Shown here: one piece after another, positions 11,075 to 21,458 of the stretch | Numbering within the stretch: the stretch's first letter is position 1 | How the letters are laid out: every line of letters starts with the position of its first letter | Assembly (NCBI RefSeq): GCF_003573695.1 | Contig: NW_020650526.1 | Location: forward strand, 3,672,208 to 3,736,207 | From: Papaver somniferum | Taxonomy: Eukaryota; Streptophyta; Magnoliopsida; Ranunculales; Papaveraceae | Direction: 5' to 3' | Length of the DNA: 64,000 nucleotides | The notes under the pieces: model-generated | Seen by the model: the letters and a program-made list of their open reading frames with translations, nothing else | Databases searched by the model: none | What the model was told of the DNA's origin: nothing | Made by a program: the position numbers and the translations under genes

Positions 11075-11791
11075 ATGGACAGTAGTGCTATCTCAATAAA
11101 TGCACCACCAGATCCATGGATTTCAGAATTCTCTTCCATGAATGATTTAATTAAATCTGTAGAAGAAATTCTATTTAAACCTCCACCATGTTTAAAATCC
11201 CTTGAAGTGTTTTCAGGGATTGAAAAGAAGCTTGAGAGCTTATCTCTTGATGTTAAGTTATACCTCCAGAAAGAGCAAGAATCTCTTGACAGGCAAAATC
11301 AAGTTATGATGAATAATATTTATGTTGAGGTTGATATTGATTTACTAATCAGTGAGAGAAATGCTCATCCTCTGCGTAATCCAATTAGTTGTAACAAACT
11401 AAACGAATTACAAAAGGATTTTAAATCTCAGTCATCTGAGTGTATCACCTCAAAGCATAAATTGATTCGTTGCTCAATTCCTGATACTTCATATCAAGAT
11501 AGTAGTATTTCCTTCTTTTATGAAGAAGCTAGGATGCATTTGTTTGTCAAAAGAGTTTCCCCTCGCAGTATTAAAAACTATCTGCAGAAACTGTTTTTTA
11601 TAAGTTGGAAAACAAGAAATCAGAAACACAAATCCTTTTGGGTTCTCTTAAAGTTCTTTGATAGACTTATAAAAACAGTTCCTTGGGTGCTTCTCAACAC
11701 TACAAGATGTAAGAGTTGCTGGAAAGAAACTCTCTCTTGGTGCCATGGTGAGCAAGACAATGTTCATCTCAACACAACTTGTTTGTGTTGA
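11075..11791 (+). CDS. unknown protein in gag position of long-LTR element
   Basis: A 238-residue frame starting 50 bases after the primer site, where gag would lie. The first ATG (MDSSAIS) is taken because a short leader precedes it. I do not recognise a gag domain. There is a proline-containing N-terminus (APPDPW), a lysine/leucine-rich middle, and a basic, tryptophan-rich C-terminus with several cysteines (CKSCW, WCHGEQ) that do not form a canonical CCHC knuckle. No pol frame follows. It could be a decayed gag, a lineage-specific gag or a captured host fragment. The frame is intact and identical at 46881-47597. Confidence 0.5.
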   Translation: MDSSAISINAPPDPWISEFSSMNDLIKSVEEILFKPPPCLKSLEVFSGIEKKLESLSLDVKLYLQKEQESLDRQNQVMMNNIYVEVDIDLLISERNAHPLRNPISCNKLNELQKDFKSQSSECITSKHKLIRCSIPDTSYQDSSISFFYEEARMHLFVKRVSPRSIKNYLQKLFFISWKTRNQKHKSFWVLLKFFDRLIKTVPWVLLNTTRCKSCWKETLSWCHGEQDNVHLNTTCLC

Positions 11792-13851
11792 AAGTGCATC
11801 CTCACCAAGGAATGCCCTGTTACGGTAAAGGAAGCATGAGAAATGGGGTACACAGATTGTATTCAGTAAGGCTGTAGACTTCGATTGAATTCTTATAAAA
11901 AGGTATGTCTATAAACTTGAGCAATATTTGTGTTTTTACTTGCTTAAGTACTTATTATGATCCATGTACCTTGCTTATCGTTCATTTCTACCTAACTTGA
12001 TCCGTGTGTTAAGGTTCTTATATGTTTAGGTTTGAAAATAGTTGTTTGGGATGTTTGGACTTCATGGTACACATTCCAGGGATGCATACCATCATTTAAA
12101 ATCAAAATTCAGGGGTTTAAGTTCGCAAACCCAGTCTGCAAACTTTTTTTTGTCATGAAAATTCGTTTGCAAACCCGTATGCATATTTGACGTCGATATT
12201 CGGTAAACTTTTCTTGGCCGTAACTTCATCGTCCGAACTCGGAATGAACTCATTCTTTTTGCATTCTTTTCCTCTTTGAATTATCTTCAAAATGGAGATG
12301 AGAATTATTGATTTTGGATGAGTTAAGACTGGTATTTGTTCTGTCTCTTGTTTTGAGTGTTTTGCTCCATTTCGTCGCACTTGTTCCACTTCTCTTGGAC
12401 TTGGGAACTTGGATTCTTGGAGTAATACTCTTCTAAGCTAATTTGTAGATTTTACTAGAATTTTGTTGGTGAATCACAAAGAAGTAAGTTCAAGAATGGA
12501 AATTAGTACGCATTGCTATGGGATTCTTGAATGTTCACAATCATCCTTTGTGAACTATGGTGCATGGTCGTTCGTGACTTTGTATGTTCTTCTTTGTGAA
12601 AATCTTTTTATACGCCTTTGGTAGCTATTCTTGGTGTAAATCCGGGCGGAAAAGATTGAGTCTACCCTCTAGGACAAATCATCTTATATGTGCATTACGA
12701 GTTTGTCTTGTTGCCTAGGAAACTTCTTATGAGAATTTATTCTTATTTTTTAGAAGGATTACTAGAGTTTGGAATAGCCATTATTGTGAGTACACATAGA
12801 TATGTCCAATGTTTTCATCTTCATGTTTTTAGATTTATTGGTTTTAAATTCTAAAAATATTTGGAGGATGATGTTTTGCAATTTGTTATGGGATATTGGT
12901 GTTTACGTCCGTGAACTATGTTTGTCCCATATGCTGTCAAAAGTAAAGTCGTTCGTGATCGGTATTCTTGTATTGATTAAAGGATGAATGGACTTTTGAC
13001 AATTACAAAAGTCATGCCTATGCAGTCATTTATTTGATGGAAAATAGGATGAAATCTTTTGTTTGACAAGGATAAAGTCTATTATGTCGTTATGCAAATA
13101 GTGATGGAAAATAAAATAGATCCTTGTATGTTATCCACGGTATTGATCTTCATTGATCCATCTTATTATGTTTTACCGTGAAGGCTCCATTGTGTGTCTT
13201 ATGTTGAGCACGATAAAACTAAGTCGATTATTCTTATTGGATTTGTTGGTTCCGTAAGATGCTATATGTTGAGCATTATGAACTAAATTAATCATCTTGG
13301 TTGGTTATTTAGTTATTTGCTCCGAAAGTCTTCATTTATCGAGCAAATCCTTTGACAATTAAATTGATTACTTTTGTGATTAGTTTGGTTGTTTATATTC
13401 CAATTAGATTAATTATAAGTTCTCTTGTAATTAGTCTACTTGAGTTTTCATATATTCCACAAGTTCTTGTGTTGAGTATATGAACGGTTATACAAATCAT
13501 GTTCTATTGGTTAATGTAGTCGTATATTCCGTAAGGTTTTTCCTTATGTTGAGTATGTGAACGATTAAGTTAGTCGTCTCCGTATGATTACCTTAGTCGT
13601 AGCTCCGTAAGTTTACTTATATTGAGCACCTTCAATTAAATTGATCACTTTTGTGGTTTGATTTAGTTGTGTATTCCAATTAAATTAATCATGGATTTTC
13701 TTGTGATTAATTTGGTTGAGTTTTGGATATAAAAAATCATTTTTATGGTTTTTGGTGTCCAATTTAAAAATCCTTTTTTTTCTTTCGAAATTAAGGTCGC
13801 TCTTGTTGTTCTTTCGGGAATGACATCAAATAGGGGAGAGTTCTTTTGAAC
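11792..13851 (+). other. non-coding internal region of long-LTR element
   Basis: AT-rich, stop-dense sequence with no recognisable pol. From about 13135 to 13700 it repeats a loose motif in which a TTCCGTAAG-like or similar phrase is followed by a TTGAGCA/TTGAGTATG phrase (13248, 13266, 13441-13480, 13527-13560, 13600-13627). It looks like a degenerate short tandem family. Confidence 0.6.
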
Positions 13852-13854
13852 TTG

Positions 13855-15082
13855 CACTAGTAAAAAAATGATGTTCGGTAACAGTTAAAAACTGTTACTG
13901 TATTATTTCTGTAACAGTTTTAGTTTTTTCTGCGGTGTTACTAAAGCCCCTGTTACGGAAAGTTTACAAAACCTGTTACGGAATGACCATGGAAAAATGA
14001 CTCATAAATTCTAAAACTGTCACTGTTAGTAATTTTTGGTAACAGTTTATTCAATATGTGTTACTAAATAATTGCTGCGGTAACTGTTGTTATTGTTTGA
14101 GTAACCGTAACAGTTTTTATGTAAACTCTCATAAAAAACAACATAAAGGTAAAAATTTATAGTGAAACTACCACCACCTCCACCACTAGCGACGCCACCA
14201 CCTCCAACACCAGCACCGCTGCAACCATCACCACCATGCCCGCCACCATCGGGCCACCATTCCACAACCATAAGTTGGGCTTCTTGAGCTTGAAATATAA
14301 ATTTATAAAATTACTCTTCACAGGATTCGACCTTGAGACCTATTACACCTGACTATAACTCTTGAACCACTATTCCATGCTTTATTTTTGGTTAATGTTA
14401 TCCATATAAAATATTTATCCTCATTAAACAATGAACTATTGACCTCCACCACAACCTTTGTTACCACCACCTTCGTTGTCACCGCCCACCTATAACACAT
14501 TATATTGTAGTATTTCTACATATCATACCACTTGTTTATTATTTTTATTAGATTTGAGTTTCTATTAAATCTAGTGCACGAAATTGAATCAACAAGTAAC
14601 TTGTGCCGGTCTAGAGGTAGGTAATCCTTTTGAAATGGATTCCAGATAACTAGTTATGTAGATAAATAGTAACAGTTGTTTTATAGAAATGTCATGATAA
14701 GGCCAACTATAGTGACATATTAAATCTGTTACAGTAACATTGGTATATGGTAACGGTTGGTATAAAAAATGTTACGATAATTTCAACTACGGTGACATAT
14801 TAAATGTGTTACAGTATCATGGGTATATAGTAACAGTTTGTCTAAATAAATGTCTCGATAATGTCAACTATGGTAACATATTAAATCTGTTACAGTATCA
14901 TGGGTATATAGTAACACTTATTATAAAAACTGTTACAATATACAACCTAGAAAACATTATGTAACAGTTCTTATAAAAACTGTTACCATTAGTTAACAAC
15001 CTAATATTTAGTAACAGGTAATTTAAGAACTGTTATCTTATGAAAGATTGAACTGTTACTAAATGTCACTTTTCTACTAGTG
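13855..15082. mobile_element. non-autonomous CACTA transposon
   Basis: Begins CACTAGTAAAAAAATG and ends with the inverted counterpart CACTAGTAGAAAAGTG (read from the right). It is flanked by 3-bp TTG duplications (13852-13854, 15083-15085), as expected for CACTA. Both subterminal regions (about 13870-14125 and 14660-15060) are packed with GTAACAG/CTGTTAC repeats in both orientations, typical of CACTA transposase-binding arrays. The interior has no transposase. It has CCA-rich tracts (14165-14275, 14440-14490) and a degenerate tRNA-like stretch. Length is 1,228 bp. Confidence 0.92.
14317..14385 (-). other. degenerate tRNA-like / SINE-like stretch inside CACTA
   Basis: Read on the minus strand it has TAGTGGTTCAAGAG, resembling a pol III A box, and about 35 bases later GGTCGAATCC, one base short of the B-box consensus GGTTCGAATCC. 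No complete cloverleaf is apparent. It may be a tRNA-derived fragment or coincidence. Confidence 0.3.
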
Positions 15083-15085
15083 TTG

Positions 15086-15446
15086 TGCTTAATGGTAATA
15101 TCTTGCGGGGTGTGCGGCTGTGGAATTTTATAAGGGTTATCTTGTATCTTAAAACTCCTTGATGAATGCATTTAGATTCGGCTTTATGATTGCATCTAAA
15201 TTAAGTTGGTATGTATTTTTCTTTTAGTCTATGAAATGTCTCTTTTGGAAATTTCATTATGATCCCGTTCTTGTACCTTTGCCAATTTTATTGACAAAAA
15301 GGGGGAGAAATATTGTAGTTCACACTACAAATACATATGGTTTTTGGATCATTGTGTAAGGGGGAGTGGTTTCCATGATCGAGATGGAGTATTGACTAAG
15401 GGGGAGTGATACATATCACCATAGTATTATCGTTAAAGTCGTGATA
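15086..15446 (+). other. internal region of long-LTR element, 3' part before Tat insertion
   Basis: Non-coding. It contains three purine-tract phrases of the type AAGGGGGAG (about 15299, 15359, 15399), the same phrase as the polypurine tract at 24917, which suggests duplicated 3' segments. The Tat element target duplication CAATT occupies 15447-15451. Confidence 0.6.
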
Positions 15447-15451
15447 CAATT

Positions 15452-15909
15452 TGTAGGATCAGAGTCTCGCAACAGTTATGTCTCAGCGAAGTTAACAATG
15501 GTATTGCACAAAAGCGTCGAAGAACAATTTCAGAAACGACATCAGCAAGGATCATGAGAAAGATGTGATAGTCTCGCGAAAATTAGAAAGCTTGCGAAGT
15601 CAACATTTGTAAGGTTGCGATAATGTCGCAAACCATATCCGAAAATAAAGGACAGATTAGCTGTCATCCACTATGTATTTCCTTTATAAATAGTCATTCG
15701 AGTTGTAAAGGAAGGAGAGATATTTTTTGAGTGAGATATAAGTAAATAGGAGAGAGAAAGTTGAGAGAAGAGATCATTCTTGATTTCTTTATTTTCCTTG
15801 TAATAATATTCAGAAATTAATTAATAAAATTAAGAGTGTAAACCTAAAAATAGGCTGATCAACGATAAAATCATACAAGGGGTGTATTGTAGGATTTCCT
15901 GCAACTACA
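15452..15909 (+). repeat. 5' LTR of Tat element (copy A)
   Basis: 458 bp, TG...CA. It is rich in TCGCA/TGCGA words (CTCGCAAC, GTCGCAAAC, TTGCGAAG), carries a TATA box and ends in a polyadenylation-like AATAAAATTAAG region. Confidence 0.93.
15685..15692 (+). promoter_or_regulatory. LTR TATA box
   Basis: TATAAATA within the LTR, followed after about 30 bases by a purine-rich GAGAG leader. It is retained in the other three LTRs of this family in the window. Confidence 0.65.
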
Positions 15910-15912
15910 TAA

Positions 15913-15930
15913 TGGCGCTAGAAACAGGGA
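15913..15930 (+). other. primer-binding site of Tat element
   Basis: TGGCGCTAGAAACAGGGA begins three bases after the LTR. The TGG start pairs with the CCA end of a tRNA. I do not assign the tRNA with certainty. Confidence 0.8.
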
Positions 15931-15953
15931 GATTGAAGATCGAAAGTTGAAGA

Positions 15954-16505
15954 TTGTTGATTGAGAAAATTCAAATCAAGAAAGTGATTAAACAAATCAG
16001 TGAATCAGTTAGAGGAAAGATGAATAGAATTAATGAAAATGGCAAAAAATTGGAGTGTAATATGATAACAAAAAGCTTGGTTAATGAATTCCATGAAAAC
16101 ATCAAAGGAAGAATACATAAACGAAATTTTGAAGGAAAGAAAATTATGGCGGTAGAAAAAACTTCACTTTTGAAAGATTGGGAAAAGCAAAGAATTGTGT
16201 TCATGGCAGAAGAAATACCAAAAGAAAATTTGAATCATACATCTCCATTGGTTGTCACAGTGCCTATTACACGAAAAGAGAAGGATACAACAATAAAATC
16301 CACCGGAGATTGGATGTTGAACAAAACTTTAATTGATGCAGGAAGTTCAGTTGATATAATATTTTATCATGCATTTCGGGGAATGTGATTTAAAGATGAA
16401 GAAATGTCCAATTCAACATATTTTGTTCACGGCTTTGGAAAATCCACAACAAAACCTAAAGGAGAAATAGTCGTACGAATTCCACTTTGAGAAATCGAAA
16501 CACAT
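15954..16505 (+). pseudogene. Tat pol: pre-protease remnant and aspartic protease
   Basis: One frame runs from about 15954 into the reverse transcriptase. The protease signature is DAGSS (D128-S132 counted from 15954, D codon at 16335-16337) followed by the C-terminal LLGRSWIH motif just after 16540. Family proteases normally read DTGSS/DNGSS, so the second residue is unusual but tolerable. Two in-frame TGA codons interrupt it (16386-16388 and 16488-16490). In the related element at 60.9-61.1 kb both positions read GGA, so these are point mutations in this copy. No capsid, nucleocapsid or CCHC knuckle is found upstream. Confidence 0.85.
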
Positions 16506-18437
16506 GTGACATTGTGTGTGGTGGATATGGAATCGCCATATAATATGTTATTAGGAAGATCTTGGATACATGCGATAAAAGTTGTGGTATCAACGTTGCA
16601 TCAATGTATTAAATTCCCCACTCTAAGTGGAATAGGTGAAATCAGAGGAGATGTTGATAATGCGAAATTATGTCATCAAATTGAAGTAAGGCGTTATGAA
16701 GAACAAGCAAAAAGGAAACAATTTCGCAGAAAATTGGTAAAGGAAGCAAAGAAGGAAGAAGAATTTAGAGTATATATGATAAGGGCAAAAGAAGGCAATG
16801 GAATACCCAGCAAAATTTCGGAAGAAGGAGAAGGATCCATAAAAGAAATTAAAGAACCCACACCAATGGGAGAACCTAAACCCAGTTACACTGCCGCAGA
16901 ACCAACAAAAGAAATAAATGTTGGGACTGAAGAGGAGCCTCTAGTGTTGAGAATTGAAACCACAATGGATATAGAAGAAGAAGAAGAAAGAACTGTCAAT
17001 TTACTGCGAGAATATAAAGATATTTTCGCAGGAAACATGTATGAAATACCAGGAATAGATCCAACAATTGCTTGCCACGGACTGGAGATTAAAAAAAATG
17101 TGAGACCATTTAAACAGAGAATAAGAAAAATCGCAATAATTTACCATTCCCAAATAGAAGAAGAATTACAGAAAATGCTGGAGGCAGGAATTATAAGAGA
17201 AGCTAAATACCCAGAATGGATAGCGAATATGGTCATTGTCCCAAAGAAAAACAAGGGAATCATGATTTGCATAGATTACACTGATTTGAACAAAGCTTGC
17301 CCTAAAGATAGTTTTCCGTTACCCGATATTCCTCAAATGGTGGAATCTGTAGCAGGAAATGATAGGCTATCATCTTTAGAAGGGTACAAAGGGTATAACG
17401 AAATTCCTCTCGCTGAAGAAGATCAAGAACATACTGCTTTCTTTGCTCCTAGAGGTTTATATTGTTATACGAAAATGACGTTTGGTTTGCGAAATGCGGG
17501 AGCAACATATCAAAGAATGGTAGAGAAGGTGTTCGCAAAATGGATACACAAAACATTAGAAGTATACGTGGATGACATGTTGGTAAAGAGTAAGGAAGCT
17601 AAGGACCATGTACAAGACTTGAGGGAGATTTTTGAACAAATGCGGCAGTATAACATTAAATTGAATCCCGAGAAGTGTACTATTGGAGTTGCATCGGGAA
17701 AAATTTTAGGCTACATTGTATCAAAGGAAGGAATACAGGTTGATCCGGAAAAAGTGCAAGCAGTTCGTGACATGCCAACACCAGCAACAATAAAATATGT
17801 ACAGAAGTTGAATGGGCTTCTAGCTTCGCTAGGGAGATTCATTTCGCGATCATCGGACAAATGCATATATTTTTTCGATATACTCAAAATGGGTGCGAAA
17901 TTTAAATGGAGTGATGAATGTGAAAAGGCTTTTCAAGGAATCAAAGAACATCTTATGAATACAACTATCTTACAAAAGGCAGAACCAGGAGAAGAATTAT
18001 TGATTTACCTTGCGACAACGTCGCATGCATTAAGTGTTGTATTATTGCGAGTAGACGCAGGAGTGGAGAAACCCATTTATTACATTAGCAAAACTTTTAA
18101 TACCGCAGAGAATAATTACTCAAAAATTGAAAAGTTGATCTTAGCATTAGTTTATGCATCATTTAAGGTCCGCATATATTTTCAAGCACACAAGATAAGG
18201 GTATTAACAAAAGTACCAATTGAATCAGTGATGAAGAATTCTAAAAGATCAGGAAGGGTAGAGAGATGGAATGCACAAGTAGGGAATTTTGATATTAAAT
18301 ATGAAGTTTTATCTTCACCAAAATCACAAGTTGTTACGGATTTCTTGGCAGAATTTCCTTTAGAAGAAGATGAAGCAGTAGAAGAAATGATGGATGTAGA
18401 AGACGAACATGGAGATCCAAAAGATTTATTAACATAA
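16506..18437 (+). pseudogene. Tat pol: reverse transcriptase and RNase H (copy A)
   Basis: A 643-codon stretch continuing the protease frame. Reverse transcriptase lies at about residues 195-430: PEWIANMVIVPKK and DLNKACPKDSFPLP blocks, then the YVDDM active site (Y354-M358). The first catalytic aspartate, expected in the LDGYKGYNQI block, is glutamate here (E292), so the enzyme is predicted inactive. RNase H follows (LSVVLLRVDAG to FLAEFPLEED). It ends at TAA 18435-18437 and the frame then continues into the second RNase H, so this is a nonsense break inside one polyprotein. The related copy at 61301-63001 keeps the aspartate. Confidence 0.93.
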
Positions 18438-18932
18438 CCAAATAGAATGGAAATACTGGTAGATGGATCATCAAATGGATAAGGAAATGGAGTTGGAATT
18501 GTTTCAATTTCGCCAGAAGGAATAAAGATGGCTTTTTCATTCAGGTTGGAATTTGAATCCACTAATAATGAAACAGAATATGAAGCTGTGATACATGCAT
18601 TAAAATTCCCAATAGAAATGAAACTAGAAAACGCCAGGATCACTAGTGATTCGCATCTAGTTATTCGCCAAATAAAAGGAGAGTATACTACAAATGAACC
18701 ATCCCTGAAGAAATACAAGAAGTTGGTTGAGGAATTGTCAGCGAAAATCCCAAAAATAAAATGGAGGCACATTTCAAGAAAGGATAATAGACTTGCAGAC
18801 GCTTTTGCTTTCATCTCAAGTATGATGACAGATCCAACTGCGAGATGCATAAAAATACAAACACTTCTGTCACCATCAGTCAATAAAGAAGAGGAAGATG
18901 TGTATGTGATGGTCATAGATAATGAAAAATAA
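18438..18932 (+). pseudogene. Tat pol: second (archaeal-type) RNase H (copy A)
   Basis: Same frame as the upstream pol. The expected carboxylates are visible: LVDGSSNG, then NNETEYEA, then SDSHLV, and RKDNRLADAF near the end. A second RNase H between RNase H and integrase is diagnostic of the Tat lineage. Breaks: TAA at 18480-18482, inside the first motif region, and TAA at 18930-18932. Confidence 0.88.
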
Positions 18933-20203
18933 GAACAAATAAATAATGCCGCAGACTGGAGAATGGAGCTTCACGCATATTTGGTGAAAGTAGAAACACC
19001 AAGAAATAGATTGGAAACACACAAGTTAAAAAGCCGAGCAACGAATTATGAATTAAGAGATGGGTTGTTATACCGAAAATCTTTTAGTGGACCATCACTC
19101 AGATGTTTGACACGAGAGGAAGGAGAAAATGTGTTGAAAATGTTACATAGTGGAGACGTTGGCAATCATAGTGGATGAAGATATCTTTGGCACATAGAGC
19201 AAAAATGCAAGGTTATTACTGGCCATACATGCATGAAGATTCAAAACAAATATCAAGACGTTGTGAAGATTGTCAGCGGCATGGAAAGAAGATACATGCA
19301 CCAGGAGCACCATTGTCATCTTCAACCAGTGTGTGGCCCTTTGGAAAATGGGGCTTAGATATTGTGGGGCCATTTTTACCAGGAACTGGACAAAGAAGAT
19401 ACTTAATAGTCGCAATAGATTATTTCACAAAATGGACAGAAGTCAAGGCAGTACAACATATTCGCGACAAAGATATCTTTACATTCATATTCGAAAATAT
19501 CATTTGGAGATTTGGAATTCCTGCACAGTTGGTATCTGATAATGGGAAACAGTTTGAGGGGCAGAACATAGAAATGTTACTCAATGCATTCAAGATAAAA
19601 TGTGGAAAGTCCACTCCTTTATATCCACAAGCTAATGGGCAAGTAGAAGCAACAAATAAGACAAATGCAGATATATTAAAGAAGAAATTAGAAGGACATC
19701 ACAGATCATGGTGTGAACAAGTACATAATGCAGTATGGGCTTATAATACAACTAGAAGAGAAGCTACTGGAATGTCACCTTTTTGTTTAACATATGGAGT
19801 TGAAGCGGTGTTACCAACAGAAGTTGTTATTCCGACAACAAAAAGAGAAGATTGGGAGGAAAATCTTAGTGCGGGTTTAATTCTAAACAAACTTGATGAA
19901 TTAAAAGAAAAAAGAGAAAAAGCTTTACAACATATGGAGAATTATCAGCGAAGATTGGCTCGAGAATATAATAAACGTGTCAAGATACGTGAATTTCAAC
20001 CAGAAGATTTAGTTCTGCGAGAAACAACAATATATCAGCGAGAAAATGGTGGAAAATTAGCGAAAAAATGGGATGGACCTTACATCATAAAGGAGATAGT
20101 TGGAACATGAGCTTATAGATTAATGGACCCAGAAGGAAGAGATGTTGGTCATAGATTAGATAGACCATGGAACAGATTGTACTTGAAAAGATATTATCCG
20201 TAA
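18933..20203 (+). pseudogene. Tat pol: integrase (copy A)
   Basis: An N-terminal zinc-binding region with two histidines (LHSGDVGNH) and a C-x2-C pair (RRCEDCQ) is followed by the catalytic core. Counted from 19175, D62 (GLDIVGPF), D122 (VSDNGKQF) and E158 (NGQVEAT) give the canonical D-D-35-E spacing. A C-terminal KKWDGPYIIKEI region ends at TAA 20201-20203. Breaks: TGA at 19176-19178 with a frameshift next to it, so the core continues in another frame, and TGA at 20108-20110. The triad is intact but the frame is not. Confidence 0.9.
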
Positions 20204-20410
20204 GAAGCTTTGAGAAGTTATGAATTCTGAAAGAATAATTGCAGGATTATTCATGACAAAACAAGATCATGATGTGCGAAATTTTCGCAGAGAACAATGA
20301 CATAAAAGAAAGGGGCGAACCTTTATGGCGTACACCCTAGTTCGCGAATAAAATTTCGCAAGAGGCAAATGTAAGACCTAAAGTACGTCATATTATGGGG
20401 TACTTGTTAC

Positions 20411-20453
20411 ATGACTCAGGGAAAGGCTATACCGCCACCGGAACCTGAGTCAT
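20411..20453. repeat. 10-bp perfect inverted repeat
   Basis: ATGACTCAGG at 20411-20420 and CCTGAGTCAT at 20444-20453 form a perfect 10-bp stem with a 23-base loop. Conserved at 56217-56259. Confidence 0.8.
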
Positions 20454-20877
20454 GGAGATTTGGGGTCAATAAAACTCATCCGGGAGAGGCACCTTGGATT
20501 CTCAACTTAAGAATATGACTTAGGTTGGGAGACTAAGGTAATAAGGACTCTCCAAAGGAGTGCAGATCTGATCAAGGCGCCGAGGTACACGGTTGAGTAA
20601 AGAGTGTCGAGGGCGTTTGAAGCGTCCTTGCCATTCTTGACAAGTCTTGGCTTATACTGCACTCGGCCCGAAGAAAACCCCACTTAGGGTGCAGTCTCGT
20701 AACCATAAGCCATATAGGTAAAAGGGATAAGAGGCTGCGAAAACAACTAGTTGTTGTTAAGACTGGATGGGAGGAGCTAACCTTGTATGGTAGAAGTACG
20801 CCTCCTTGAAGGGGAAACCAGTGGGAAGATAAGGGAGGCACCCTCCATTAGGGAGCTGATAAGTGTCTTAAGACGCA

Positions 20878-21197
20878 AATGTCATGAGGCTTATTATTCG
20901 CAAGGATAATTAAGGCTTGTCATATTTGTGCAACATTCCTGAAGAGGCAATAATAAAAAAGAAAAAGATAAGATGAGATGAGATCAATGGGTTTTCGCAT
21001 GAAAGTGCGAAGACGTCCTGCGATTTCATCGCAAGACGGCAATGTCATGGGGCTTTATTTTCGCAAGAATATTTAGGCCTGTCATATTGTCGCAACATTC
21101 CTGAAGAGGCCATAATACAAAAGAAAAAGTTAAGACAAGATCAATGGGTTTTTGTATGAAAGTCCAAGGACGTCCTGCGATTTTGTCGCAATGACAA
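20878..21197. repeat. two-unit tandem repeat of about 160 bp
   Basis: Each unit starts AATGTCATG(A/G)GGC and includes TTCGCAAG, CAACATTCCTGAAGAGGC, ATCAATGGGTTTT and GACGTCCTGCGATTT. Unit starts are near 20878 and 21041. The units are clearly diverged, so the duplication is older than the element copies. Confidence 0.75.
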
Positions 21198-21458
21198 GAG
21201 ATGGCATAATAAGACCTTTAATTGGGAAGGCAAAATAAGACCATATAATAAAAAAACTAATTATAAGCATTTATAACAGATTATTTTTCGAAAGAAAGAT
21301 AATGAGAGGTAACTATGGGAATCGATATACAAGAAGCATTATCTTTCTTATCAACAAAATATTAAAAGAAATAGTTGACTCCAAAATCGATTGAAAAATG
21401 TAGCTCTCAAAAGTAATAAAAATAAGACAGCTCAAGAAAACAAATCTAGGAAAGAAGC

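Larger units (their letters stand above)
20204..21458 (+). other. post-pol non-coding region of Tat element
   Basis: No sense gene. It is noticeably more GC-rich than its surroundings between about 20400 and 20870 and dotted with TTCGCA/TGCGAA words. It includes a hairpin (20411-20453) and a two-unit tandem repeat (20878-21197). It may hold packaging or transcription-termination signals, but nothing in the sequence proves that. Confidence 0.6.

Noticed and set aside
12802..12987. short hydrophobic frame in long-LTR internal region
   Set aside because: 61 codons in AT-rich DNA, with no membrane-protein context or conservation evidence.
14047..14271. glycine-rich minus-strand frame
   Set aside because: Produced by CCA-type repeats in the CACTA interior, with no start context or domain.
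18182..18916. 244-codon minus-strand frame across RNase H (also 53988-54722, 62746-63480)
   Set aside because: It is antisense to the pol coding strand, has no domain and mirrors codon structure of the real frame. A shadow.
20572..20841. 89-codon minus-strand frame in Tat post-pol region
   Set aside because: The region is more GC-rich and stop-poor by chance. No splice or promoter support and no domain.
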